Origin: Yoonia rosea
GTDB taxonomy: Bacteria > Pseudomonadota > Alphaproteobacteria > Rhodobacterales > Rhodobacteraceae
Length of the DNA: 64,000 bases
Reading direction: 5' to 3'
Assembly (NCBI RefSeq): GCF_900156505.1
Contig: NZ_FTPR01000002.1
Location: forward strand, 496,001 to 560,000
A program made the position numbers and the translations under genes. The notes below the pieces were generated by a model that saw nothing but the letters and a program-made list of their open reading frames with translations, had not been told where the DNA came from and made no database searches. Numbering within the stretch: the stretch's first letter is position 1; every line of letters starts with the position of its first letter. This document shows positions 8,554 to 17,092 of the stretch, piece after piece.

Positions 8554-9489
8554 TTAGTCTTTCGCCTTTTTTGTGAACGGTGGCCCGAATTTCATATCCA
8601 AATGCTTCATTCGATCCATAGTGATTGTTTCCCCGACGATCAGATGAATATTTCCGACAAGCCTTTGATTAAGTTCTATTTTACACCCGAAAACATCGCT
8701 TCCAGAAACTTTTACTGTTGCCTTGATTTGCACGTGTGTTTGATCTTTTCCGATAAACTTTAGATCAACATTGCCAGTTCCTTTGTTGATCACTTCGTCA
8801 ACCTCGGTTGCGCTTGGAATGTCGCCCAAACCCAAGCTAGATACCGACACCCTATCTTGACCTTCAATTTCTGCGCTGATCCCGACTTTTCGCGCTGGGG
8901 ATTGACCGCTGTTCTTGATGAAAACGCCAAACTGCCAGCGAACGTCATCTTGACTGATATGCGCAACGGTAAGTGTAACTCTTGTGATCGAAAGGTAAGC
9001 CCTTACCTGTGCTTCCCCAATGCGTTGGGTAACATGACTGTTTTCTTGAGCGGCGATAGTAGTTGCCTTTGCCTCGGTGAGCATACCGTCAGCAGAGTCA
9101 GCAGCACGGCGCGTATGGTGAAGGGTTCTGACAATCGCCAACAGTGCAAAGAAAGTAAGCAATACGGTCGCAGTGGTAGCGTAGAACATCCACTTAGCCC
9201 ACTTTGCCATAGCTTCTTGGGCATCAAGATCGCGGCTCTCACGCTCCTGTCGGGCCTCGGCTTCTATCTGATTTTTCTCGGCTACCAGATTGGAGATTGC
9301 TGCTTCGATGTCTTTGAGCGCGGGCGTAAGGTCTATGGTCCGATCATCTTGGCGGTCGCGGGCATCATTGCTGTCGGAAGCGCTTTCTTCTTGCCTTGGC
9401 TGATCTTCGGCAGTCGCTTGGGCCAAAGTGTATTCGGCTGGCAACGCTAGTCCAAATGCAATTGCGATGATCCAATCGCGCCTAGACAT
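8554..9489 (-). CDS. Uncharacterised membrane protein with coiled coil and C-terminal beta domain
   Basis: A 311-residue protein of unknown function. Residues 1-23 look like a signal peptide (WIIAIAFGLALPAEYTLAQA). An acidic stretch (about 24-50) and a coiled-coil-like helix (about 55-95, LKDIEAAISNLVAEKNQIEAEARQE split by charged heptads) follow. A membrane segment lies at about 100-122 (WMFYATTATVLLTFFALLAIV). The C-terminal half begins QVRAYLSITRVTL and has FGVFIKNSGQSPARKV, a strand pattern seen in many hypothetical proteins of bacterial genomic islands. Base composition is lower in GC than neighbours. It is alone between two 56-bp direct repeats, which suggests an inserted segment. Confidence 0.75.
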   Translation of the reverse strand: MSRRDWIIAIAFGLALPAEYTLAQATAEDQPRQEESASDSNDARDRQDDRTIDLTPALKDIEAAISNLVAEKNQIEAEARQERESRDLDAQEAMAKWAKWMFYATTATVLLTFFALLAIVRTLHHTRRAADSADGMLTEAKATTIAAQENSHVTQRIGEAQVRAYLSITRVTLTVAHISQDDVRWQFGVFIKNSGQSPARKVGISAEIEGQDRVSVSSLGLGDIPSATEVDEVINKGTGNVDLKFIGKDQTHVQIKATVKVSGSDVFGCKIELNQRLVGNIHLIVGETITMDRMKHLDMKFGPPFTKKAKD

Positions 9490-9680
9490 CGCAGCAAGAA
9501 CGCCGCTGAGAACTTTCGTCTGGATATCTTGTTGGCAACGTTCATCTCTTTTTCGCTGATTCCTACCCCGTCCAGCTTTTCAACAATTTGGGGTTAAGTC
9601 ACCCCTCTTCGGTTCAGCTTAATATTGAGTTGCCTTCCATTTTTGCGTCAACGTCACTAGCCAAATCTCAGCCTTGTCTC

Positions 9681-9736
9681 GGACGAGAGGGTGGGATGCC
9701 TCCGGCGGGGATATTTAGCGGGCCAGTAATAAGGGG
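9681..9736 (+). repeat. 56-bp intergenic repeat, copy 2 (right of coiled-coil protein gene)
   Basis: Near-identical to 8462-8517 (three mismatches over 56 bp, same orientation). It ends directly against the stop codon of the class II aldolase gene. The 248-bp spacer it belongs to (9490-9737) holds no other recognised feature. Confidence 0.9.
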
Positions 9737-9737
9737 G

Positions 9738-10487
9738 CTAGGTGGCGTAGTCGGCCTGTTCGGCGTCGAGTACGGCGCGGAGTTCGGCGAGGTGCCGGAT
9801 GTCCTGTTCGGGGTAGGATTCGAGTTCTTGTGCTGTTTTCTCGGCGATGTCATCGGGCAGGACGCGGAGGGGCTGGCCGGTTTGCAGGGCGCGGATATAG
9901 GTTTCGGCGGCGCGTTCGAAATAATACATCCGGTTGAAGGTTTCCGCCACGGTCGCACCGATCACGAGCACACCGTGATTGCCCATGATCATTACCTTTT
10001 GTTTGGGGTCGGAAAAGAGGGCTGCACAGCGCGCGCCTTCACTTTCAAACGCCAGCCCGCCATAGCCGTCGTCGATCACGTAGCGGTTGAAGAACGTGCA
10101 GCAGTTCTGGTCGATGGGTGGCAGGCGGCTGTCCTTGAGAGACGCCAGAACCGTGGCGAAGATGGAATGCACATGCATCGCGCAGCGCGCGTGGGGCACC
10201 AGACGGTGGATGCCCCCGTGCAGCCCCCATGCGGTAGGATCAGGTGCGTTCGGACCGGTCAGCGTGTCGGGATCATTGGCGTCAACCACGATCAGATCAC
10301 TGGCCTTGATCCGGCTGAAATGCATCTGGTTGGGGTTCATCAGGAACCGCGTGCCATCATCGTTGATCGCGAGGCTGAAGTGGTTGGCCACGCCCTCATG
10401 CATGTTCAGCCGTGCTGTCCAGCGAAAGGCCGCGGCCATATCGACCCGCTCTTGCCAGTGCGTCATATTTTGTGGATGGCTGTTCAT
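9738..10487 (-). CDS. Class II aldolase/adducin-family protein
   Basis: A 249-residue class II aldolase-fold protein. ATG 10487 was chosen because AAGGAG sits 5 bases upstream; the GTG at 10490 is too close to it. Visible motifs are GVANHFSLAI (substrate phosphate-loop position), the zinc-binding MHVHSIFAT (two histidines) and GNHGVLVIGATVAETFNRMYYFERAAE, the family C-terminal helix with a third histidine region. Members include fuculose-phosphate and rhamnulose aldolases, adducin-like proteins and decarboxylases; the reaction here is unknown. It is transcribed divergently from the sugar-acid dehydratase gene with a 71-bp gap, so a link to sugar breakdown is possible. Confidence 0.85.
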   Translation of the reverse strand: MNSHPQNMTHWQERVDMAAAFRWTARLNMHEGVANHFSLAINDDGTRFLMNPNQMHFSRIKASDLIVVDANDPDTLTGPNAPDPTAWGLHGGIHRLVPHARCAMHVHSIFATVLASLKDSRLPPIDQNCCTFFNRYVIDDGYGGLAFESEGARCAALFSDPKQKVMIMGNHGVLVIGATVAETFNRMYYFERAAETYIRALQTGQPLRVLPDDIAEKTAQELESYPEQDIRHLAELRAVLDAEQADYAT

Positions 10488-10558
10488 CACCGCTCCTTGG
10501 ATTTCATCGGGCTGCGGGTTAATGATGCGCCAACATATGCCCTAAAGGAAGTCTGATC

Positions 10559-12316
10559 ATGACATTCAAGCCAGCCAAGTGGCCTCGCAAATTGCGGTCT
10601 CAGGAATGGTTCGGAGGATCGTCGAAAGATGCGATCTATCACCGGTCCTGGATGAAGAATCAGGGCTTGCCTGCGGATTTGCTGGATGGCCGTCCTGTGG
10701 TCGGTATCTGCAACACATGGTCTGAACTGACCCCATGCAACGCGCATTTGCGCGATCTGGCCGAAAAGGTGAAATTCGGGATTTACGAGGCAGGTGGTTT
10801 TCCGGTGGAATTCCCCGTGTTCTCGCCTGCCGAGAGCAGCCTGCGTCCCACCGCCATGATGTATCGCAACCTCTGTGCGATGGACGTGGAAGAGGCGATC
10901 CGCGGCATGTCGATGGACGGTGTTGTGTTGCTTGCGGGCTGTGACAAAACCACGCCTGCCTTGTTGATGGGGGCCGCGTCGGTGGATCTGCCTGCGATCG
11001 TTGTGTCGGGTGGCCCGATGTTGAACGGCATGTTCCGTGGTGAACGTGTGGGCTCTGGTACACATTTGTGGAAATTCTCCGAGGCGGTGCGTGCGGGTGA
11101 AATGACGGCTGAGGAATTCGTCGAGGCCGAAGCGTCGATGTCCCGCTCACCGGGGTCCTGCAACACAATGGGCACGGCAAGTACGATGGCGTCGATGGCC
11201 GAGGCGCTGGGCATGGCGCTATCCGGCAATGCCGCGATCCCTGCGGTGGATAGCCGCCGCCGTGTGATGGCGCATCTGACGGGGCGGCGCATTGTGGATA
11301 TGGTCAAGGATGATCTGAAACCGTCCGATGTGATGACCAAGCAGGCCTTTGAAAATGCGATCCGGACCAATGCCGCGATTGGCGGGTCCACCAATGCGGT
11401 GATCCACCTGCTGGCCATGGCGGGCCGCACCAAAGGCGTTGATCTGACCCTTGATGACTGGGACCGGTTGGGCCGCGATGTGCCCACGATTGTGAACCTG
11501 ATGCCCTCGGGCAAATACCTGATGGAAGAGTTCTTCTATGCCGGTGGTCTGCCTGTCGTGATCAAGCGATTGGGCGAGGCAGGGCTGTTGCATAAAGACG
11601 CGCTGACCGTATCCGGCGGGTCGATGTGGGATGAGGTCAAACACGTCAAGAACTGGAATGAGGATGTAATCCTGCCAGTGGAAAAGGCGCTCACGCAATC
11701 GGGCGGTATCGCCGTGTTGCGCGGCAATCTGGCGCCGGGTGGGGCGGTCTTGAAACCCTCAGCAGCCATGCCGGAATTGATGCAACACCGTGGCCGTGCT
11801 GTCGTGTTCGAGGATATCGACGACTATAAAGCACGCATCAACGACGATGATCTTGATATTGACGAAACCTGCGTGATGGTTCTGAAAAACTGCGGTCCGC
11901 GCGGTTATCCGGGCATGGCAGAGGTGGGTAATATGGGCCTGCCGCCAAAGATACTGAAGAAAGGGATCACCGATATGGTGCGGATTTCGGACGCGCGCAT
12001 GTCGGGTACGGCCTTTGGCACCGTCGTGCTGCATACGTCGCCCGAGGCGGCTGTCGGTGGCCCGCTCGCCGTGGTGCAGTCGGGTGATATGATTGAGTTG
12101 GACGTCGCAGGGCGGCGTTTGCATCTGGATATTTCCGATGACGAACTGGCCGCGCGATTGGCGAAATGGACTGCCGAGAAATCCGGTGCGAACCCGCGGC
12201 CGGAAAGCGGCTATGCGATGCTTTACCATGATCGCGTCATGGGGGCCGATACGGGGGCCGATTTTGATTTCCTCGTCGGGCATCGCGGCAATGCTGTCGG
12301 CAAAGAGGCGCATTGA
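10559..12316 (+). CDS. IlvD/Edd-family sugar-acid dehydratase (L-arabonate dehydratase-like)
   Basis: A 585-residue Fe-S dehydratase. Iron-sulphur cysteines are visible in NTWSELTPCNAHLRDL, LLAGCDKTTPALLMGAAS and SPGSCNTMGTASTMASMAEALG. The GSTNAVIHLLAMA segment and C-terminal GPRGYPGMAEVGN...DARMSGTAFGTVVLH are family signatures. The N-terminal KLRSQEWFGG and overall form resemble L-arabonate/D-xylonate/galactonate dehydratases more than IlvD of branched-chain amino acid synthesis. It is followed by a galactose-dehydrogenase-like oxidoreductase (ATGA overlap), so it probably works in non-phosphorylative sugar oxidation: sugar to lactone to acid to 2-keto-3-deoxy acid. The exact sugar is inference. 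Confidence 0.85.
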   Translation: MTFKPAKWPRKLRSQEWFGGSSKDAIYHRSWMKNQGLPADLLDGRPVVGICNTWSELTPCNAHLRDLAEKVKFGIYEAGGFPVEFPVFSPAESSLRPTAMMYRNLCAMDVEEAIRGMSMDGVVLLAGCDKTTPALLMGAASVDLPAIVVSGGPMLNGMFRGERVGSGTHLWKFSEAVRAGEMTAEEFVEAEASMSRSPGSCNTMGTASTMASMAEALGMALSGNAAIPAVDSRRRVMAHLTGRRIVDMVKDDLKPSDVMTKQAFENAIRTNAAIGGSTNAVIHLLAMAGRTKGVDLTLDDWDRLGRDVPTIVNLMPSGKYLMEEFFYAGGLPVVIKRLGEAGLLHKDALTVSGGSMWDEVKHVKNWNEDVILPVEKALTQSGGIAVLRGNLAPGGAVLKPSAAMPELMQHRGRAVVFEDIDDYKARINDDDLDIDETCVMVLKNCGPRGYPGMAEVGNMGLPPKILKKGITDMVRISDARMSGTAFGTVVLHTSPEAAVGGPLAVVQSGDMIELDVAGRRLHLDISDDELAARLAKWTAEKSGANPRPESGYAMLYHDRVMGADTGADFDFLVGHRGNAVGKEAH

Positions 12317-13224
12317 TGACAGCCATTTGTCTGGTCGGGATCGGCAAAATTGCTGTCGATCAACATGTGCCCGCGATAGGCGGGAGCGCCGATTGGGAAC
12401 TCGCCGCGACGGTCAGCCGGGCTGGCAGTGTTGATGGCGTGCAATCCTTCACGGATTTTGATCAGATGCTCTCCGAGCGGCCCGATATCCCCGTGATTTC
12501 GCTCTGCCTGCCGCCAGTGCCGCGCTATGATTACGCGGCCAAGGCAATCGCAGCGGGCAGGCATGTGATGCTGGAAAAACCCCCGGGTGCGACCTTGGCC
12601 GAGGTATATGCGCTGGCCGACATGGCCCATGCGGCGGGGGTATCGCTTTATACCACATGGCACAGCCGGATGGCGAAAGGCGTGGCGCCCGCCAAGGCAT
12701 GGCTTGCGGATAAAACCGTGACCGGCGTTCATATCTGCTGGAAAGAGGACGTGCGGCGCTGGCATCCGGGGCAGGACTGGGTCTTTGCGCCCGGCGGCAT
12801 GGGGGTGTTTGATCCGGGCAGTAATGCGCTGTCAATCATCACGGAAATCCTGCCGATGCCGATCCACTTGCGGTCGGCTGAACTGTTTTTCCCCGAGAAC
12901 CGCGACACGCCGATTGCGGCGCATATGCAATGGACACAAAATGTGACGGGTGATTTTGACTGGCGTCAGGAGGGCCCGCAAAGCTGGGACATTACGGTGG
13001 AAACGACCACCGGCACGCTCTCACTCCATGATGGGGGTGCGCGGCTGTTGATTGATGGCAATGAGGTCGCGGCGGGGGCAGATCGTGAGTATCCCGCGCT
13101 CTATGACCGGATGGCGGAATTGGTCAAAACAAATGCATCCGAGGTGGATTTGTCACCGATGCTGCATGTGGCGGATGCGCTGACACTTGGCAAACGCAAT
13201 GTGGTCGCAGCTTTCCACTTTTAG
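12316..13224 (+). CDS. Gfo/Idh/MocA oxidoreductase, D-galactose 1-dehydrogenase-like
   Basis: 302 residues from ATG 12316, whose first base is the last base of the dehydratase stop. The N-terminal Rossmann motif is CLVGIGKIAVDQHVPAI (G-x-G-K-I-A). ISLCLPPVPRY and the MLEKPPGAT lysine motif (the EKP of the family) follow. The C-terminal domain contains GMGVFDPGSNALSII, a feature of Gal-type dehydrogenases that oxidise the C1 of D-galactose or L-arabinose to the lactone with NAD(P). The pairing with the sugar-acid dehydratase supports this role. It is cytoplasmic, with no signal peptide. Confidence 0.8.
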   Translation: MTAICLVGIGKIAVDQHVPAIGGSADWELAATVSRAGSVDGVQSFTDFDQMLSERPDIPVISLCLPPVPRYDYAAKAIAAGRHVMLEKPPGATLAEVYALADMAHAAGVSLYTTWHSRMAKGVAPAKAWLADKTVTGVHICWKEDVRRWHPGQDWVFAPGGMGVFDPGSNALSIITEILPMPIHLRSAELFFPENRDTPIAAHMQWTQNVTGDFDWRQEGPQSWDITVETTTGTLSLHDGGARLLIDGNEVAAGADREYPALYDRMAELVKTNASEVDLSPMLHVADALTLGKRNVVAAFHF

Positions 13225-13321
13225 CGTAACCTTATGATTTTCCATGTCTAATCAAACTTCCGCCGGAGGCATCCTGCCCGTGCGAAAGGCGTCGGCGTCT
13301 GTTTTCATAAACTGCCAAAAA

Positions 13322-13337
13322 TTTACCATTTGATAAA
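13322..13337. promoter_or_regulatory. Possible degenerate RutR site upstream of preT
   Basis: TTTACCATTTGATAAA has the spacing of the RutR box TTGACCA-NN-TGGTCAA with three substitutions. It lies 50 bp upstream of preT in an AT-rich stretch suited to a promoter. The match is partial and this is a suggestion only. Confidence 0.35.
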
Positions 13338-13387
13338 AAATAAAACTGTGGCAGGCTGCTGGTGAGAAGCCAGATCAGGATTGCACC

Positions 13388-14722
13388 ATGTCCAGCCCCA
13401 TGACCCCCGGAATTGTCGCCGCGCGTCTGCCCGCCGAAATACTTGACGAGAACTTTGGCGATCTACATGCGCCCTTTACGCCCCATGAGGCGGCGGTTGC
13501 TGCGGATCGTTGTTATTTCTGTCATGACGCCCCGTGCGTGACGGCCTGCCCGACCGATATTGATATCCCGCTTTTCATCCGCCAGATCAGCACTGGAACG
13601 CCAGAAGCGGCGGGTAAGACCATTTTTGACCAGAATATTCTCGGTGGCATGTGTGCCCGCGTCTGTCCGACCGAAGACCTTTGCGAACAGGCCTGCGTGC
13701 GTGAAATGGCCGAGGGCAAGCCGGTCGAGATCGGGCGCCTGCAGCGTCATGCCACCGATACGCTGATGGCGAAACAGCGCCATCCTTATGATCGTGCGCC
13801 CGAAACTGGCAAGAAGGTAGCGGTCGTTGGCGCGGGGCCTGCGGGTCTGGCCTGTGCGCACCGCTTGGCGATGCATGGTCACGACGTGACCATCTATGAT
13901 GCCGAGGCCAAGGCAGGCGGCCTGAACGAATTCGGGATTGCCGCCTATAAATCCACCGATGATTTCGCGGCGCGCGAGGTAGATTGGCTCTTGGGGATCG
14001 GCGGGATCACTGTGCAAACGGGGGTGCGCCTGGGTGAAGGTATTTCCCTTGGCGGACTGACCGAGAGCTATGACGCTGTTTTCCTTGGCGTCGGCCTTGG
14101 CGGTGTGAATGCGCTGGGCAGTGACGGTGAGGACAAGGACGGTGTCCGCGATGCTGTCGACTTCATCAAAGAACTGCGTCAGGCCAGTGATCTGGCGGCC
14201 CTGCCTGTTGGCCGCGATGTGGTGGTGATCGGGGGCGGGATGACCGCTGTCGATGCCGCCGTGCAATCAAAACTGTTGGGCGCGCAGAATGTCACGATTG
14301 CCTACAGGCGCGGGCGCGAGGCGATGAGCGCCAGCACCTATGAACAGGATCTAGCCGCGTCAAAAGGGGTGCGGCTGATGTTCAACGCCCAGCCTGTTGC
14401 GATCCACGGCAACGGTGCGGTGCGCGAGATCGAACTGGAATACACCACCGACGATGGCAGCGGATTGAAAGGCACCGGCGAGACTGTGCGCCTGCCCGCC
14501 GATCAGGTGTTCAAGGCCATTGGCCAGACCCTGACGACTGACGGTGGTCTGGCACTGGCAGGGCGCAAGATTGCTGTGACAGGTGCGGGCCGGACGAGCC
14601 AGACAGGTGTCTGGGCCGGTGGGGATTGCGCGACTGGCGGTGACGACCTGACGGTCACGGCTGTCGCAGAAGGCCGCGATGCGGCGATGGATATTCATGC
14701 AACCTTGATGGGGAGCAACTAA
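13388..14722 (+). CDS. preT: NAD-dependent dihydropyrimidine dehydrogenase subunit PreT
   Basis: A 444-residue glutamate-synthase-beta-like flavoprotein. The N-terminal part has two clusters of cysteines for [4Fe-4S] centres (CYFCHDAPCVTACPT, then GGMCARVCPTEDLCEQACVRE). The FAD Rossmann motif VAVVGAGPAGLACAHRLA lies at about 140, and the NAD-binding motif VVVIGGGMTAVDAAVQ at about 280. It passes electrons from NADH to PreA, which reduces uracil and thymine to dihydropyrimidines, the first step of reductive pyrimidine catabolism. preA follows after one base. A weak AGGA precedes the ATG. The downstream RutR-type repressor and hydrolase genes complete the pathway. Confidence 0.93.
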   Translation: MSSPMTPGIVAARLPAEILDENFGDLHAPFTPHEAAVAADRCYFCHDAPCVTACPTDIDIPLFIRQISTGTPEAAGKTIFDQNILGGMCARVCPTEDLCEQACVREMAEGKPVEIGRLQRHATDTLMAKQRHPYDRAPETGKKVAVVGAGPAGLACAHRLAMHGHDVTIYDAEAKAGGLNEFGIAAYKSTDDFAAREVDWLLGIGGITVQTGVRLGEGISLGGLTESYDAVFLGVGLGGVNALGSDGEDKDGVRDAVDFIKELRQASDLAALPVGRDVVVIGGGMTAVDAAVQSKLLGAQNVTIAYRRGREAMSASTYEQDLAASKGVRLMFNAQPVAIHGNGAVREIELEYTTDDGSGLKGTGETVRLPADQVFKAIGQTLTTDGGLALAGRKIAVTGAGRTSQTGVWAGGDCATGGDDLTVTAVAEGRDAAMDIHATLMGSN

Positions 14723-14723
14723 A

Positions 14724-16028
14724 ATGGCTGATCTGACAACAAACTTTCTGGGCATCAAAAGCCCCAATCCGTTCTGGCTGGCCTCGGCCCCGCCAACAGA
14801 CAAGGAATACAACGTCCGCCGCGCGTTCGAGGCGGGCTGGGGCGGTGTCGTCTGGAAAACGCTGGGCTCCGAAGGGCCGCCCGTCGTCAACGTCAATGGC
14901 CCGCGCTATGGTGCGATCTATGGCGCAGACCGGCGGTTGTTGGGGTTGAACAATATCGAGCTGATCACGGATCGCCCGTTGGAAGTGAACCTTGAAGAAA
15001 TCACCCGCGTAAAGGCCGATTATCCGGATCGCGCAATGATCGTATCGATCATGGTGCCCTGTGAAGAACAGGCATGGAAAGACATTCTCCCCCGCGTGGC
15101 AGCCACTGGTGCAGATGGTATCGAGCTGAACTTTGGCTGTCCGCACGGGATGAGCGAACGGGGTATGGGTGCTGCTGTCGGGCAGGTGCCGGAGTACATC
15201 GAAATGGTCACGCGCTGGTGCAAGCAGTATTATGACAAACCGGTGATCGTGAAACTGACGCCGAATATCACGGACGTGCGCAAACCTGCGGCGGCGGCGA
15301 TGCGCGGTGGGGCCGATGCGGTCAGCCTGATCAATACAATCAACTCGATCACGTCGGTGAACCTCGACACGATGTCGCCCGAACCGTCAATTGACGGCAA
15401 AGGATCACACGGCGGCTATTGTGGCCCTGCGGTGAAACCGATTGCCATGTCGATGGTGTCGGAAATTGCGCGCAATCCTGAAACGCATGGTTTGCCCATC
15501 AGTGGCATTGGCGGTGTGACCACATGGCGCGATGCGGCTGAATTTATCAGCCTTGGCTGTGGCAATGTGCAGGTGTGTACGGCGGCGATGACCTATGGTT
15601 TCAAGATCGTGCAGGAAATGATCAGCGGCCTGTCCCAGTGGATGGATGAGAAGGGCTATACCTCCGTCGAAGAGGTTGTCGGGCGTGCCGTGCCGAACGT
15701 GACCGATTGGCAGTATCTGAACCTGAATTACGTGGCCAAGGCCAAGATCAATCAGGACGATTGCATCAAATGCGGGCGCTGTTATGCGGCCTGCGAAGAC
15801 ACCAGTCACCAAGCGATTGCCATGTCCGACGATCGCACGTTCAGTGTGATTGATGCGGAATGCGTGGCTTGTAACCTATGCGTCGATGTCTGCCCGGTTG
15901 AGAACTGCATCACGATGGAGGCAATGCAGCCGGGTGAGGTTGATCCGCGCACTGGTAAAGTTGTCGAGAAAGATTATGCGAACTGGACGACGCACCCCAA
16001 CAATCCGGGTGCTGTCGCGGCGGAATAG
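14724..16028 (+). CDS. preA: NAD-dependent dihydropyrimidine dehydrogenase subunit PreA
   Basis: A 434-residue protein with an FMN-binding dihydroorotate-dehydrogenase-like TIM barrel (about 1-320; ELNFGCPHGMSERGMGAAVGQ, KLTPNITDV, INSITSVNLD, GIGGVTTWRDAAEF). A C-terminal ferredoxin domain follows with two 4Fe-4S motifs, CIKCGRCYAACE and CVACNLCVDVCP. This is the catalytic subunit that reduces the pyrimidine ring using electrons from PreT. In mammalian DPD the loop GMGLACGQ supplies the catalytic cysteine; from memory of that alignment, the equivalent position here is Val (GMGAAVGQ). It is followed by a 49-bp gap before the Rho_N-like small protein gene. Confidence 0.93.
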   Translation: MADLTTNFLGIKSPNPFWLASAPPTDKEYNVRRAFEAGWGGVVWKTLGSEGPPVVNVNGPRYGAIYGADRRLLGLNNIELITDRPLEVNLEEITRVKADYPDRAMIVSIMVPCEEQAWKDILPRVAATGADGIELNFGCPHGMSERGMGAAVGQVPEYIEMVTRWCKQYYDKPVIVKLTPNITDVRKPAAAAMRGGADAVSLINTINSITSVNLDTMSPEPSIDGKGSHGGYCGPAVKPIAMSMVSEIARNPETHGLPISGIGGVTTWRDAAEFISLGCGNVQVCTAAMTYGFKIVQEMISGLSQWMDEKGYTSVEEVVGRAVPNVTDWQYLNLNYVAKAKINQDDCIKCGRCYAACEDTSHQAIAMSDDRTFSVIDAECVACNLCVDVCPVENCITMEAMQPGEVDPRTGKVVEKDYANWTTHPNNPGAVAAE

Positions 16029-16077
16029 GGAACCAGTGCCGTCATCTGCGTGTTGACCCTGCAAAGGAGACACGAAA

Positions 16078-16341
16078 ATGACCAAAGATCATGGCCCTTC
16101 GATCAAGGATGACGAAACATATGAAGCGCTGCGCGAAGATGGCGCTTCCAAGGAAAAGGCGGCAAGGATCGCGAACGCACAAGCAAACGATGACCAGTCG
16201 CCTTCGGAAAAAGGGGGCAAACAGCCACCCTACGAAGACTGGACACGTGATGCGCTATATGAGCGGGCGCAGGAATTGGACATTGAGGGGCGCAGCGATA
16301 TGCAGAAAAGTGAACTGATCGCCGCGTTGCGCAATCGCTGA
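16078..16341 (+). CDS. Small Rho_N/SAP-like domain protein (DUF7218-like)
   Basis: An 87-residue acidic-basic protein. The N-terminal half, MTKDHGPSIKDDETYEALREDGASKEKAARIANA, is a widely distributed motif of small stress-type bacterial proteins. The C-terminal half (YEDWTRDALYERAQELDIEGRSDMQKSELIAALRNR) is a helix-extended-loop-helix of the Rho N-terminal/SAP type, which can bind nucleic acid. A strong AAGGAGACACGAAA site precedes the ATG. It sits after preA but is followed directly by a terminator, so it may have its own promoter in the 49-bp gap. Its role is unknown. Confidence 0.8.
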   Translation: MTKDHGPSIKDDETYEALREDGASKEKAARIANAQANDDQSPSEKGGKQPPYEDWTRDALYERAQELDIEGRSDMQKSELIAALRNR

Positions 16342-16348
16342 AAACCAA

Positions 16349-16375
16349 AAAGGCCGCCCGAATGGGGCGGCCTTT
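16349..16375. terminator. Bidirectional intrinsic terminator
   Basis: A perfect 11-bp stem AAAGGCCGCCC / GGGCGGCCTTT around the loop GAATG, with A-rich sequence on the left and T-rich on the right. It lies between convergent genes (small Rho_N protein and ferredoxin reductase) and would serve both strands. Confidence 0.92.
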
Positions 16376-16383
16376 CTGCTGAT

Positions 16384-17052
16384 TTACCAGCCATCTTCTG
16401 TGATGATGTTCTTGTCATCGACCCCCATGGTCTTCAGCGCATCCCGCACATCGTCGACCATCGCACCCGGTCCGCAGATGTAGAAAGGTTGGTCTGTCTC
16501 ACCGACCAGTTCCTGCAGCAGTGATTTGTCGATCCGGCCCGAGCGGAGATCAGACTGCTCTGTTTTGCTGACAACAAAGGTCTCGGCAACATTGGGCATG
16601 GATTGCCACATGTCCCTAAGAATGATGTCGTCTTCGGATTTATTGGCAAAGATCAACTGCGCCTGTGCCTCGCCTTCCTGCTGCTGTTTGCGCAGGATCG
16701 AAATGAACGGTGTGATGCCCGCGCCACCGGCAATGAAAACACCCGGCCCGTGATCGGTGATTGCCCCAAAGGGTGGTGTGGCGCTGACCTGATCGGTCAT
16801 GCCAAGGTTTGGGATTTCGGCGGTCACACCGTCATGGTCAGGATAGGATTTGATGACAAACTCAAGATGTTTGTCGTTTGGGCGCGACGTCATCGTAAAG
16901 GGGCGACCCTCATCCCTGAGACCGTCCTTTTGGATAGAAAGCTCCGTCGCCTGACCCGCCTCAAAGTCGAAACCTTCAGGGCGGTTGAAGGTGAGTCTGT
17001 AGGTGTCATGGGTAAGAGGTTCGATCTCTTGCAACGTCAGTGTGTAGGTCAT
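16384..17052 (-). CDS. Ferredoxin/flavodoxin-type NAD(P)H oxidoreductase (FNR family)
   Basis: A 222-residue FNR-fold protein. The FAD-binding barrel has RPFTMTSRPNDKHLEFVIKSY (R-x-F-T-x-[TS] flavin motif). The nucleotide-binding half has VFIAGGAGITPFISILR, and YICGPGAMVDDVRDAL is the conserved CGP motif near the C-terminus. No 2Fe-2S cysteine set is present, so it is a simple flavin reductase domain, probably delivering electrons to a separate partner. It lies 40 bp downstream of the rutR-like gene on the same strand and is likely co-transcribed with it, but its role in pyrimidine use is not shown by the sequence. Confidence 0.85.
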   Translation of the reverse strand: MTYTLTLQEIEPLTHDTYRLTFNRPEGFDFEAGQATELSIQKDGLRDEGRPFTMTSRPNDKHLEFVIKSYPDHDGVTAEIPNLGMTDQVSATPPFGAITDHGPGVFIAGGAGITPFISILRKQQQEGEAQAQLIFANKSEDDIILRDMWQSMPNVAETFVVSKTEQSDLRSGRIDKSLLQELVGETDQPFYICGPGAMVDDVRDALKTMGVDDKNIITEDGW

Positions 17053-17092
17053 GTGTGATCCTTTCTTTGCAGATCGAACGCATGAACCGCGG

